DNA of 64,000 nt, from contig JAHJBC010000003.1 of NCBI GenBank assembly GCA_018813765.1, forward strand, positions 1-64,000, read 5' to 3'. This DNA comes from Gammaproteobacteria bacterium (GTDB lineage: Bacteria > Pseudomonadota > Gammaproteobacteria > Burkholderiales > Gallionellaceae). The translations under genes and the position numbers were made by a program. Shown piece after piece: positions 53,272-62,368 of the stretch. Every line of letters begins with the position of its first letter. The first letter of the stretch is position 1. The notes beneath the pieces were generated by a model, which made no database searches, was not told where the DNA came from, and worked only from the letters and a program-made list of their open reading frames with translations.

Positions 53272-54479
53272 TCAACTGGACCACCATCCTGCTGGCGCTG
53301 CGCGAGATACGCCGCAACCTGATGCGCTCTTTCCTCACCGTGCTGGGCATCGTCATCGGCGTGGCCGCGGTGGTCACCATGGTCACGCTGGGCAACGGCG
53401 CGACACAGGCGGTATCGGACCAGATCACCAGCCTCGGCAGCAACCTGCTGATGCTGCGGCCGGGCCAGCGCATGGGTCCTGGCAGCGGCAGCTCCAGCGC
53501 GCCCGCCTTCAAGATCGACGATGTCGAGGCGATCCGGGCACAGGTCGGCTCGCTCAATGCCGTCGCCCCCACCGTCAACCGCACCGCGGTGCTGGTCGCG
53601 GGCACGCGCAACTGGTCGTCCCCCATCACCGGCAGCACCGCGGATTATTTCCCGGCGGGCAACTGGACGCTGGCCGAGGGACGCATCTTCAACAGCACCG
53701 AGGAACGTTCCGGCAAGGCGGTGTGCATCGTCGGCGCCACCGTGGTGAGGGAACTGTTCGAGGAACGCAGCCCGGTGGGCGACATGCTGCGCATCAAGCA
53801 GTTCTCGTGCGAAGTGATCGGCGTGCTCGCGCCCAAGGGCCAGAGCGGCATGGGTCGCGACCAGGACGACACCGTGGTCATGCCGCTGCGCACGGTGCAG
53901 CGGCGCCTGACCGGTAAACAGGACGTGAACACCATCCTGATCTCGATGGCGGACGGCGCATCGGCCGAGCGGGTGATCGAGGACATCAAGCTGCTGATGC
54001 GCGAACGGCGCAAGCTGTCGGACAGCGAGGACGACAACTTCAACGTGCTGGATACCAAGGAGATCGCCAAGGCGCTGTCCGGCACCATCGGCACCATGAC
54101 GGCGCTGCTGGGTGCGGTTGCCGCGGTGAGCCTGCTGGTTGGCGGCATCGGCATCATGAACATCATGCTGGTCTCGGTGACCGAGCGCACGCGCGAGATC
54201 GGCATCCGCCTCGCCATCGGCGCGCTGGAAAAAGAAGTGTTGATGCAGTTCCTCACCGAAGCGGTCGCCTTGTCCACCTTCGGCGGACTGATCGGCATCC
54301 TGCTGGCGCTGATCGCCTGCTACGGCCTGTCCTCGCTGCTGTCGCTGCCCTTCCTGTTCAACCCCGGCATCAACCTGCTGGCCTTCGGCTTCTCCGCCGC
54401 CATCGGCGTGATCTTCGGCTACGTCCCGGCCAGACGCGCCGCGCGACTCGATCCGATCGAAGCTTTACGCCACGAGTGA
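53268..54479 (+). CDS. ABC transporter permease, MacB/FtsX family
   Basis: The 403-residue permease has the MacB topology: TM1 near 20-45 (LMRSFLTVLGIVIGVAAVVTM), a large periplasmic domain (about 50-270), then three helices at the C-terminus (LLGAVAAVSLLVGGIGIMNIML, LSTFGGLIGILLALIACYG, FGFSAAIGVIFGYVPARRAARLDPIEALRHE). It works with the ATPase, adaptor and channel encoded before it to export peptides, lipids or small molecules; substrate unknown. It is the last gene of the operon; the accessory cluster on the other strand follows. Confidence 0.95.
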   Translation: MINWTTILLALREIRRNLMRSFLTVLGIVIGVAAVVTMVTLGNGATQAVSDQITSLGSNLLMLRPGQRMGPGSGSSSAPAFKIDDVEAIRAQVGSLNAVAPTVNRTAVLVAGTRNWSSPITGSTADYFPAGNWTLAEGRIFNSTEERSGKAVCIVGATVVRELFEERSPVGDMLRIKQFSCEVIGVLAPKGQSGMGRDQDDTVVMPLRTVQRRLTGKQDVNTILISMADGASAERVIEDIKLLMRERRKLSDSEDDNFNVLDTKEIAKALSGTIGTMTALLGAVAAVSLLVGGIGIMNIMLVSVTERTREIGIRLAIGALEKEVLMQFLTEAVALSTFGGLIGILLALIACYGLSSLLSLPFLFNPGINLLAFGFSAAIGVIFGYVPARRAARLDPIEALRHE

Positions 54480-54514
54480 GTTCGGCACACACAAAAAGAT
54501 GTGGGACGGATTGA

Positions 54515-54571
54515 ACGGCTACGCTCCTTTTTGTCCTTCTCCTCATCCTTGTCACGACGCTCTTCGCGCAT
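54515..54571 (-). pseudogene. Remnant of the C-terminal tail of the Ig-like paralogues
   Basis: The minus-strand frame reads REERRDKDEEKDKKERSR, nearly the same as the C-terminal HEERRDKDEKKDKDKNERSR of the protein at 56343-57356. No Ig-like domain precedes it; instead the stop codon of the unrelated secreted protein gene lies three bases upstream. It looks like the debris of a third tandem copy whose body was replaced or deleted. There is no start signal, so expression is unlikely. Confidence 0.7.
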
Positions 54572-54573
54572 GT

Positions 54574-55305
54574 TCATCCTGGATGGCAATGGAAACGTGC
54601 TTTTGATGTACCAGCAATAATTTTGGCAAGCAGCTTTTTTACATCCGGTCTGATAGTTGCACCCTTTGCCATTTTAACGAACAAAGACAATTCTTTGATT
54701 GCAGTATCCGGGCCGTCACATACGCATATGTTGTCATCAACCAGTGATTCCTTGAGTTCGGCTATCACCTTGTCAACTGCAGATCGATATACCTGATTGA
54801 CTGGGGTCTTCATCCTAGTAGCAGCAAGATAAAGCCGGGTCATTGCACCATGACCATAGCTGCTGCAGGAACTGTAGTCAGTTACCTGTTCCTCGTAGAC
54901 CGGGCGAATGTCATCACCGTAGACATCAGCCATGAAACTAAAGAAGTCGACATCCTCTTTCGAGCCTTTGCTCAGAGCCAGTTCCTTGAAGAACAGCCAC
55001 TTTGGCTTTACTCCGACAATCTCCTCCCGAAATACAAAAAAACCTTTCATCTCTTGTTGAGCCAGCTCGTAATCCTGGTCACTCAGGGTTTCCAGCACTT
55101 CAGACAACTCATCAGCAAGTACATCGCCGTCCAGGTACAAATCATCCAATGGTTGTTTGCTACTACCGCTTTCGAATTGGGACATCTGCTCAGAATACCG
55201 ATGCACCTCGGCAAGGATCGATGACTGATCACCGTACACTTGCAACGGAAGAATCCACATCACCAACAAGACAGTCAGCACGGCAAAATTTAGCGCAGAA
55301 CGCAT
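54574..55305 (-). CDS. Secreted protein, unknown function
   Basis: The 243-residue protein has a signal peptide (about 1-25, VLLVMWILPLQVYGDQ). An acidic helical body follows, with a Cys cluster (SSCSSYGHGAM at about 148-158; NICVCDGPD at about 194-202) and a final CHPG. No family is recognised. A GGAAGGGGGCC site precedes the ATG, 2 bases after the frameshifted Ig-like gene. Base composition is less GC-rich than the chromosome around it, as for the whole 54.5-58.6 kb cluster. Co-expression with the Ig-like proteins is likely. Confidence 0.7.
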   Translation of the reverse strand: MRSALNFAVLTVLLVMWILPLQVYGDQSSILAEVHRYSEQMSQFESGSSKQPLDDLYLDGDVLADELSEVLETLSDQDYELAQQEMKGFFVFREEIVGVKPKWLFFKELALSKGSKEDVDFFSFMADVYGDDIRPVYEEQVTDYSSCSSYGHGAMTRLYLAATRMKTPVNQVYRSAVDKVIAELKESLVDDNICVCDGPDTAIKELSLFVKMAKGATIRPDVKKLLAKIIAGTSKARFHCHPG

Positions 55306-55307
55306 AC

Positions 55308-56338
55308 TTAGCGGCCCCCTTCCTTCATGTCCCCGTCCTTCTTTTCATCCTTGTTGCGATGCTCTTCGTGTTTCCTACGGTCATGCGGGACGGTCACAGT
55401 GGCAGTGGCCTCGGTCTGGTTTCCGGAACCGTCTGTAGCTAAATAGGTAACTGTGTAGATGCGACCGGCATGGCTTTTTCCGTCATGGTCTGCCTTGAGT
55501 TCGAATTGCCTGATGTCGGTGAAAAGCTGGCCTACCTTGATGTCATCGGCTTCGATAGGCTCATTGGCGGTTATGGATACAAGTTTGATGTCTGGCTGAG
55601 GGTCAAGATCATCTGTGACCGTTATCGTTGTGGTGATGGGAATGTACTTCTTATTCTTACGCAAGACGTTTGGAGTGAGGGCTATTGAGAGTGCGGGCGG
55701 GGTGGTGTCAGCGATTTCGACTGTCCCCCAAACATACTTGAGCTTATTGTTACTCGAATCCCAGTAACTCACTTTGAAGTTGCCAGTGAGATATACATCA
55801 TCCTGCTCACCATCAACTACCTGAGCCGCATTCCAATAATCGCGAGGAGCCTCATTTGGATCATACAAGGGCACGCGGACGCTGAAACCGGCAAGTGATT
55901 GCCGGGGGGAACTGCATAGGCATGACCATCCTGCTCTGTCGCCCATCTCAAATAGTGCCATCCACTTTCTTGTTGGCCATACATATCGGACGACCAATGG
56001 GGAGGCTGAGTAGTGCTGGCTGGTGAAAGCAGGATTTCCGTCCCTGTTTCTCCTTCTTGTCCATAGGACCAGCCTGAAGGGAGGCGCTCAAGTTGAGGAT
56101 ACTCAGTGTCATCTATTGGGTCGTAGGTGCTACCAAGCACAAATTGATGTAGCGTCTCACTACTGTTGTTGATCACCTTGTAGTGATAGACGATGTTGTC
56201 GCCTTGGTGAATGCCATAAACCAAGATGCGGGCTGATACAGTTTCTGCATGCAATCTCGAGCTGAAGCAGAACAGCAGCAAGCTGAGAACTGCAAAGTTA
56301 ATGGCTCTGTTTGCCACCAAGCGGCTGGCATTACCCAT
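55308..56338 (-). pseudogene. Ig-like secreted protein, frameshifted tandem paralogue
   Basis: The two halves of this gene lie in different frames. The first (from 56338 or 56359, signal peptide ending SSRLHAETVS) runs to YAVPPGNH. The second resumes at QSLAGFSVRVPLYDPNE and continues through an Ig-like domain (ITVTDDLDPQPDIKLVSITA, TYLATDGSGNQTEATATVTV) to a Lys/Glu-rich tail. Comparison with the intact paralogue at 56343-57356 places the loss of one base at the G6 run 55904-55909. It may be a true frameshift, a phase-variable tract or a sequencing error. The rest of the protein is well preserved, arguing for a recent event. Confidence 0.85.
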
Positions 56339-56342
56339 TACC

Positions 56343-57356
56343 CTAACGGCTCCGCTCATTCTTGTCCTTATCCTTCTTTTCATCCTTGTCGCGGCGCTCT
56401 TCGTGCTTTCTCCGGTCATGAGGAACGGACACAGTGGCGGTGGCCATGGTTTGGTTGCCAGACCCATCAATGGCTATATAAGTTACAGTATAAATTCGTC
56501 CCGCATGACTTTTGCCATCATGATCTGCCTTGAGTTCGAATTGCCGGATGTCGGTGAATAACTTGCCAACCTTGATGTCGCCTTCTTCAATCGTCTCGTT
56601 GCAAGTGATGGAGACAAGGTTGATCTCAGGCTGTGGGTCGTGGTCGTCCTTGACTGCGATGGTTGCGGTAATGGGTACATGTTTTTTGTTTTTGCGCAAC
56701 TCATTGGGGCTGAGCGTTAATGAAAGCGAGGGAGGAGTTGTGTCCTCAATCTCGAGTTTGCCCCAATAATTCTGAATATCATTATTCTGGCTATCCCAAG
56801 TCTTTACCTTGAAATTACCAGTCAGGTAAATGTCGTCTTGCTCTGTGCCAGTTTGCGTAGCGTTGTAATATTTGCGCGGAAAAAGTCGAACATCTACCAA
56901 TGGAACAGTGGCGGAAAATCCGCTAAGCGTTTGCCCGGCGGGAATGCCATATGAATTATCTGCTGGGGTCGTTTCCCACTGTAAGTAATAGCTTCCAGCA
57001 GCGCCTTCTTGGCCGATTAATTCGGACGTCCAGTTGGTCGGTTGGCTAGTGCTTGCTGGAGCGAGAATGATTTCTGTACCTGTTTCACCCTCTTGCCCAT
57101 ATTCCCACCCAAGTGGGCGTCTTAATAGTTGAGGATATTCATCTCCCAGTTGTTGATCGTATTCGCTTCCTATAACAAAGTCATGAATCGCCACATTTCC
57201 TGTATTAATGACTTTATAGTGATAAACAATGTTGCCACCTTGATGTGTGCCAAATACCAGTATGCGTGCGGCGGCGGCGATCTCTGCATGCGCCAGTGAA
57301 CTTGCGCAAAACAGGATCGCGGTGCAGATGAGGAATTTAATGGAATGATGAATCAT
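56343..57356 (-). CDS. Secreted protein with Ig-like domain and charged tail
   Basis: The 337-residue protein has a signal peptide (about 1-23, ASSLAHAEI). An N-terminal beta-rich domain (ARILVFGTHQGGNIVYHYKVINTGN, then WEYGQEGETGTEIIL) is followed by an Ig/HYR-like domain (about 215-315: DTTPPSLSLTLSPNELRKNK, ITATIAVKDDHDPQPEINLV, TYIAIDGSGNQTMATATVSV). The tail is highly charged (PHDRRKHEERRDKDEKKDKD). AAGGAGAGGCC precedes the ATG at 57356. Related Ig-like domains occur in bacterial surface proteins that bind polymers or partners. A frameshifted sister gene follows directly. The exact role is unknown. Confidence 0.8.
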   Translation of the reverse strand: MIHHSIKFLICTAILFCASSLAHAEIAAAARILVFGTHQGGNIVYHYKVINTGNVAIHDFVIGSEYDQQLGDEYPQLLRRPLGWEYGQEGETGTEIILAPASTSQPTNWTSELIGQEGAAGSYYLQWETTPADNSYGIPAGQTLSGFSATVPLVDVRLFPRKYYNATQTGTEQDDIYLTGNFKVKTWDSQNNDIQNYWGKLEIEDTTPPSLSLTLSPNELRKNKKHVPITATIAVKDDHDPQPEINLVSITCNETIEEGDIKVGKLFTDIRQFELKADHDGKSHAGRIYTVTYIAIDGSGNQTMATATVSVPHDRRKHEERRDKDEKKDKDKNERSR

Positions 57357-57369
57357 GGCCTCTCCTTGG

Positions 57370-58563
57370 CTATTTTCGCAATTGGAAATGGACTGAGTCT
57401 CTTCGTTTAAAATTACCGCCCCATTCAATATAAGGGCTTGAAGCGCACTCGAGCGATGGGTTGATGGTTTTGCTGTTTATATAATCCTCAATATCGCTTG
57501 TGACTGTTGTCGTGACTTTCTTTCCATTTACCATGTTTTCAACAGTAGTTTCTGTTGAGACTTGAGCAGCCATTGATTCAATAATGCCCAGCGAGACATC
57601 AATTGCGCGACGCTCAACATGAGGCGCTGCTTTGCCTGCTGAAGATGGTTCTGCTTTCAGCTTGTGCAGCGCTTTATGGGTATCAATATCCACTTTCCTT
57701 TGCACGCATGCCTGCTTTGTTTCAGTAGTGTAAACGATGCTGTTCATGATGGTATCGAGCTGAACTGACTTGCTCCAAATTTCCAGCAGATGGTTCTGGT
57801 ATTCCTCCGTCCTGATTGTTGCGCTTGGGCCGTTGTAGGTTATCGACGGAGTTGAAAGCGCCTCGATTTTCTTCTTGTTGCAGGCCGCTGCCTTCTTCAT
57901 GTCATCCGAGAGTTCGTCGCACTTGTTGTTGACGTCTACCCCTTTGCCTTCCTCCAGAGAGGTCGAACAAGCGTCGGTGAAAGGTGGATTGTTTAATTGT
58001 GTAACGGGGCACTGATCCGGCCTCGAACAAGTCAGCCCGCCCAGGTCAAGTTCATATGGCGTTTCATTTGCCGGGACGGAGGGGCAGGTATTTATCGCTG
58101 ATCCTGACAGGATGCAAACAGTATTTGGACAACCCAGTGCGCTACAGCCGCTCGCAGCGGAATATCCGCCATTGATCCGATAGTGGTCCGGACATGATGC
58201 GGATTGTTGAACAACGTAATAAGTGTTTCTCCAGCCGGTTTCCGGATCGTTAATCAGGCAGTCATAATCCGCAGTATTAGTGAGTCTGGTTGTGTGCTGT
58301 GCCGATGCGATGGGGCCGAAGTAGGATTCACAGGCGAGCTGCGCACTCGGATAGCCGAATGGAAGATATTTGAGTTGTACCAGTATGAAGCTGTTGCCAT
58401 ATTGTTTGCTCGTGGGCCAAACCAGTTGCGGAAGAACTGTCGCAGGCGTTGTTATCGAATCGACGGTTTGTCCCGAAACGGGAGTCATGGGCAAGCCAAC
58501 GATCATTACGAACCCGATTTTGCATATCAGGTCGTGCCGCATGTGCTGATACAGCCTTTTCAT
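57370..58563 (-). CDS. Secreted protein with C-terminal M15-peptidase-like domain
   Basis: The 397-residue protein starts at 58563 (GGGCGGGAGAT before ATG) and has a signal peptide ending near PVSGQT. A Cys-rich, Pro/Ser-rich N-terminal half (about 60-215) is followed by a helical part (RTEEYQNHLLEIWSKS, TKQACVQRKVDIDTHKALH) and a C-terminal segment. That segment contains PHVERRAIDV and YIEWGGNFKRRDSVHFQL. These fit the HxxxxAxD and WGG-(x)n-HF patterns of M15 (VanY/endolysin L,D- or D,D-peptidase) zinc sites, with Arg in place of the usual Gly after His. Peptidoglycan cleavage is possible; the substitution makes activity uncertain. It heads the secreted-protein cluster. Confidence 0.72.
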   Translation of the reverse strand: MKRLYQHMRHDLICKIGFVMIVGLPMTPVSGQTVDSITTPATVLPQLVWPTSKQYGNSFILVQLKYLPFGYPSAQLACESYFGPIASAQHTTRLTNTADYDCLINDPETGWRNTYYVVQQSASCPDHYRINGGYSAASGCSALGCPNTVCILSGSAINTCPSVPANETPYELDLGGLTCSRPDQCPVTQLNNPPFTDACSTSLEEGKGVDVNNKCDELSDDMKKAAACNKKKIEALSTPSITYNGPSATIRTEEYQNHLLEIWSKSVQLDTIMNSIVYTTETKQACVQRKVDIDTHKALHKLKAEPSSAGKAAPHVERRAIDVSLGIIESMAAQVSTETTVENMVNGKKVTTTVTSDIEDYINSKTINPSLECASSPYIEWGGNFKRRDSVHFQLRK

Positions 58564-58796
58564 ATCTCCCGCCCAAGGAATGCAAACTGGGCAGGACAAT
58601 AACCTCACTACGGGGGGGGTTGTCAATAGGCCGTTTGGCCTGGCCGAGGCATATATCTTTGAGGCGGGACGACAAGCCGAGAGCGGGGATTGGCTTTGGG
58701 GTGAAGGAGTTAGACATCCATCGTCCGTGTCGGACTGAAGTCCGACCCACATCTTTATCGTAGGACAAGCGTCAGCACGACATGATTCGATCTATC

Positions 58797-59318
58797 TCAC
58801 CGCCCCGCCCACCACAACCTCAGCCGCATACCGATCTCGGTGGTGTAGCCGACTTCGGTGGAGCGTATCTGCCCGTCGCTGCCGATGAAGAAACTTGCCG
58901 GGACGGCCTGCACGCCCCAGCTTGCTGCGATGCTGCCGTCGGCATCATTGATCACCGGGAAGCCGATCTGCTGTTCCTGCACATAGCGGGCGACTTCTTC
59001 GGATTTTCCACTCTGCATGGCGATGGTGATGACTTCGGAGTGATCCTGCGCGACGGACGCCACGTTGCCTTGTTCGGCGCGGCACACCGGGCACCAGGTC
59101 GCCCAGAAATGCACCAGCACGGGACGCTCCGGACGGGTCGGCAGGGTGTAGGGTTTTCCTGCCAGTGTGATGCCCTGCAAGGCGGGCGCGGGGCCGCTGA
59201 CCATGTCGCGCTGCTGCCAGGCGCGGATGGCGACGACGATGGCGATGACGACCAATGCTTCGATGGCAAAGCCGCGCCACTTGGCCAGGCGTGACCTGGC
59301 CGGTTTCTCGCTTGTCAT
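58797..59318 (-). CDS. Membrane-anchored thioredoxin-like protein (TlpA/ScsD-like)
   Basis: The 173-residue protein has one N-terminal membrane helix (about 16-33) and a periplasmic thioredoxin fold with the active site WATWCPVCRAEQ (CPVC, about 71-74) and the cis-Pro in VQAVPASFF. It belongs to the redoxins acting in disulfide reduction or oxidation, for example for cytochrome c maturation or stress protection. Its start overlaps the stop of the APH-kinase gene by ATGA, so the two are co-translated. Confidence 0.88.
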   Translation of the reverse strand: MTSEKPARSRLAKWRGFAIEALVVIAIVVAIRAWQQRDMVSGPAPALQGITLAGKPYTLPTRPERPVLVHFWATWCPVCRAEQGNVASVAQDHSEVITIAMQSGKSEEVARYVQEQQIGFPVINDADGSIAASWGVQAVPASFFIGSDGQIRSTEVGYTTEIGMRLRLWWAGR

Positions 59319-60904
59319 GCGCGGCGGGTCTTTCTGGTCGCCAGCAGTGTCTCCAGCTTGCTCCAGTTGTGCGCGTTGGACTCGCTGTCGGAAGCTTCTT
59401 CGGTCGTGAACTCGGTCGACCAGGCAGATTCCTGCGACGACAGCGGCTGTTGCACCTTCTGCAATTTCTTCAGCACCGCGGTGTCGGCTTCGGAAGCATC
59501 GCTGCTGCGTTGCAGCAGGCGCTCGTGCAGGACCGGTTCATCGGCATGCAATGCCGCGATGGCGAAAGGCAACGACATGCTTTGCGCCAGTGCGCGGAAC
59601 TGCTCGCGCTCGTCGAGCCTGAGGAAAGCGGCGTCGACGATGACGGTATGCCCCGCCTTCAGCAAACCCTGCGCCAGTTCGCGCAGACGCGCATAGGTGC
59701 GCGCCGTCGCTTCCGGCGCATAGATGTCGCCGTACTCGCGGCTGCTCTCCAGCGTGCCCAGTCCGTGCAGGCGCTTGCGCTCGACATCGGAGCGGATGCG
59801 GATCGCGCCCAGCCGTTCCAGCGCGAATTGCGCGAAGGTGGTCTTGCCCGAACCGGGCAGGCCGCAGGTGATGATCAGTGCCGGACGCCGCCGCGCCAGG
59901 CATTCCCTGGCCAGTTCCAGATAGCAGCGGCAGATATCCAGTTCCCGCGCGCGGATGAGTTGCGGGATGTCATCCTGCGTGGCGCGGATTGCGCAAACCT
60001 TGGCGCGCACCGCCGCGCGGTAGGCCAGGTAGAAGCGCAGCACGGCGACGCCGCCGTAATCGCCGCTGGCTTCCAGCATCGCGTTGAGGAAGCGCCAGGC
60101 CAGGTCATGCCGCCCGCGCCGTAGCAGGTCCATGGTGGTGAACGCGATCTCGTCCATCGTGTCGATCCAGCGCAGCGCGGGGTTGAACTCGACACAGTCG
60201 AACGCGACCGGTTCGCCGTTAATGAGCACGATGTTGCCCAGATGCAGGTCGCCGTGGCACTCGCGCACGAAACCCTGCTCGCGGCGCGCGGCGAAGATGT
60301 CGCGGCAGGTGGCGAATTCCGCTTCGGCGACCCTGCCCAATGCTGCTACATCCTCGAGGTCGGCCACATCCGTCAGCAGCTCGTCCAGTTGCTCGAAGTT
60401 CTGCCTTGCCGCGGCATGGATGGAAGAGATCGTGCCGAAGCGCGAAGCCGCATCGACCCGCGGCAGACCGGCGTGAAAACGGTAGACGACGCCGGCCAGG
60501 CTGTCGATGTGCTGCGGCAGCAGTGCGCCGCGCTGCAGCATGCGATCCATCTGGTCGGCGATGGCGAAGCGGCGCATGCGCACCGCGTATTCGAACGCGT
60601 GCTGCGCCCCGAACTCCGGCCGTGCCGGGGTGCCGCCGATGGCCACGACATCGAGGTAGAGATCGGGCGCGGTGCGGCGGTTGAGGCGTATCTCCTCCTC
60701 GCAGCAGAAACGCCGCGTCGCCAGTGCGGAGTAATCCAGGAATCCGAGCGCGAGCGCCTTCTTGATCTTGTAGGCGTAGGGCCCGGCCAGCAACACCCAG
60801 GAGATATGGGTCTCGATCATGCGCACAGTGTCGACCTCGTGCGGATAGCGGTGCGCGTCGCCCAGTGTGGCGATGAGTTGCTGCTGTATCGAATAACTGC
60901 TCAT
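59315..60904 (-). CDS. APH-like kinase fused to P-loop nucleotide kinase
   Basis: The 529-residue protein has an aminoglycoside-phosphotransferase/choline-kinase-like N-terminal half (SWVLLAGPYAYKIKKAL, catalytic loop CHGDLHLGNIVL, metal site FDCVEFN) and a C-terminal AAA/zeta-type kinase (ITCGLPGSGKTTFAQ, VIVDAAFLRLDEREQF). Such bifunctional proteins are common but their substrates are unknown; resistance to aminoglycosides should not be assumed. The ATG at 60904 overlaps the stop of the hydrolase-like gene (ATGA) and the next redoxin overlaps in turn, making a three-gene operon. Confidence 0.9.
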   Translation of the reverse strand: MSSYSIQQQLIATLGDAHRYPHEVDTVRMIETHISWVLLAGPYAYKIKKALALGFLDYSALATRRFCCEEEIRLNRRTAPDLYLDVVAIGGTPARPEFGAQHAFEYAVRMRRFAIADQMDRMLQRGALLPQHIDSLAGVVYRFHAGLPRVDAASRFGTISSIHAAARQNFEQLDELLTDVADLEDVAALGRVAEAEFATCRDIFAARREQGFVRECHGDLHLGNIVLINGEPVAFDCVEFNPALRWIDTMDEIAFTTMDLLRRGRHDLAWRFLNAMLEASGDYGGVAVLRFYLAYRAAVRAKVCAIRATQDDIPQLIRARELDICRCYLELARECLARRRPALIITCGLPGSGKTTFAQFALERLGAIRIRSDVERKRLHGLGTLESSREYGDIYAPEATARTYARLRELAQGLLKAGHTVIVDAAFLRLDEREQFRALAQSMSLPFAIAALHADEPVLHERLLQRSSDASEADTAVLKKLQKVQQPLSSQESAWSTEFTTEEASDSESNAHNWSKLETLLATRKTRRA

Positions 60905-62076
60905 GATTTCATCCCGTCTTCGTCCCGTACGCGCATGTCTTCTTCCACATAGCGCAATATCGCCTCGAACAGCACCTCGCGCGGAAAGGCATTGTTGTAT
61001 CCCAGCAGGCGATTCCACAGCGAGCGTTTCGAGCGGTTGAACGGCAGCGCCACCGCCCAGTGGTCGCTCTTCACGTAACCGAGCAGCGCGGCGCCCGGCA
61101 GCACCTGATCGTGGATGAGCATGTGGCTGTCGTTGCGCGGCTCCACTTCGGCAAGTTTCGCATACAGCATGCGCAGGAACCAGTGCATGCGCTGCGGCGC
61201 GACGAAGGTGACCAGCGAATAAAAATGCAGGCCATGCGGCAGCGTGTGCCAGTGTTTCCTCAGCCAGTGCAGACAGCGGTCGCGCGAGATGCTCTTGAGG
61301 AAGTTCTCGTTGACGTGCGAGCAGGCGCCCGGCGTGGGCAGGAGCTCCAGTATCTTCTTGTAACGGTTGAGCCAGTCGGCCAGCGGGCTGCCGCTGACCA
61401 CGCCCGCTACGCTGACCAGCGCGCGCACATTAACCGGCAGATCGTCGCCCATGCGGCGCAGCGCCTCCAGCGTGTCGGGCACGCCCTTGGAATAGGCCAC
61501 GATGATGACGTTGGCGGCATCCCGGTGTTTGCGGATGGCGGCTTCGACGATGCGCGCGTTGTGTTCGGAGGTGGCGATGCCGCGCACATGTACCACTTCG
61601 ATGCTGGCGTAGCGCGGCTTGAGGTAATCGTACTCGGTCGCAACATCCACCGACTTGCCGCGCCCGAACGGCAACGCGACATCGGAGACGCATTCCCATA
61701 ACACACCGGAGACGAGGATGACGACCAGATCGGAAGGATCATCGGGCAAAGCGACCGGCTCGGGCGGCATCGGTGACTCGTCCAGGTCGTGCAGGATATT
61801 TTCGAGTTTGCGCTCGTCGGGATAGCGCCCCGCGCGTTGTTCCACCACCGCGCCGAGCAGTTTGCGGAACTGCGGCCGTTCGTCGTGCGCGGGCGGCATG
61901 CCCAGCGGATGCAACACCAGCGCGGGCGGCATCTCGTTCTCGCGCAGCATGTAGGTGCCGAACAGGAAACGCCACAGCCACAACAGGCTCATCGCCCCGA
62001 TCAGCCACCACAGGCTGCCGTTGAGCGCGAACACCAGCAGGGACAGTATCACCAAGCCCAAAAGCGACAACTTCAT
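60901..62076 (-). CDS. Membrane-anchored alpha/beta-hydrolase-like protein
   Basis: The 391-residue protein begins with two hydrophobic helices (about 2-36) and continues with a cytosolic alpha/beta region. VVILVSGVLWECVSD starts the fold, VIIVAYSKGVPDTLEAL holds a nucleophile-elbow-like Ser, and LVSVAGVVSGSPLADW and HMLIHDQVLPGA (possible catalytic Asp/His) follow. GGAGGTGG supports the start at 62076. It may be a lipase/esterase; the elbow AYSKG is not a perfect GxSxG, so activity is unsure. It heads an ATGA-linked operon with the APH-kinase and redoxin genes. Confidence 0.72.
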   Translation of the reverse strand: MKLSLLGLVILSLLVFALNGSLWWLIGAMSLLWLWRFLFGTYMLRENEMPPALVLHPLGMPPAHDERPQFRKLLGAVVEQRAGRYPDERKLENILHDLDESPMPPEPVALPDDPSDLVVILVSGVLWECVSDVALPFGRGKSVDVATEYDYLKPRYASIEVVHVRGIATSEHNARIVEAAIRKHRDAANVIIVAYSKGVPDTLEALRRMGDDLPVNVRALVSVAGVVSGSPLADWLNRYKKILELLPTPGACSHVNENFLKSISRDRCLHWLRKHWHTLPHGLHFYSLVTFVAPQRMHWFLRMLYAKLAEVEPRNDSHMLIHDQVLPGAALLGYVKSDHWAVALPFNRSKRSLWNRLLGYNNAFPREVLFEAILRYVEEDMRVRDEDGMKS

Positions 62077-62156
62077 TCCACCTCCGTGTTCCAGAAGAAC
62101 CGAAACCGAATTTCGCAGATCAGGAACCATTGCCACAAGGCCGCTCGATCGGCCGT

Positions 62157-62321
62157 CCCCCTTCGTAGAAGGGGGACGGGATAACCAGCGACTTGGCTGT
62201 CGTCTTTTGACAGCCTAGTCGAATGGCTAGTAGTTCCATCAGGGGGATTTAACGAACCGCAACAGCCCATTCTGCTGAAAATCCCCCTCCGCTTTGCTCC
62301 TCCCCCTTTTTCAAAGGGGGC
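62157..62321. repeat. G/C-run inverted-repeat element, composite
   Basis: CCCCCTTCGTAGAAGGGGGA at 62157-62176 and, after a middle of about 60 bases, AGGGGGATTTAACG (from 62241) with AAAATCCCCC and CTTTTTCAAAGGGGG (to 62320) form nested hairpins. The element fills much of the 292-base gap between hslR and the hydrolase-like gene, and shares its core with 27493-27596. Termination of hslR transcription is plausible. Confidence 0.85.
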
Positions 62322-62368
62322 GTATTGGGTAATTCCGTCCGGCATTCACACCAAGACCTTTTCTATCC

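Noticed and set aside
59315..60904. Aminoglycoside resistance gene
   Set aside because: The APH-like half belongs to a broadly distributed fusion with a P-loop kinase; nothing links it to antibiotic resistance or to a mobile resistance context.
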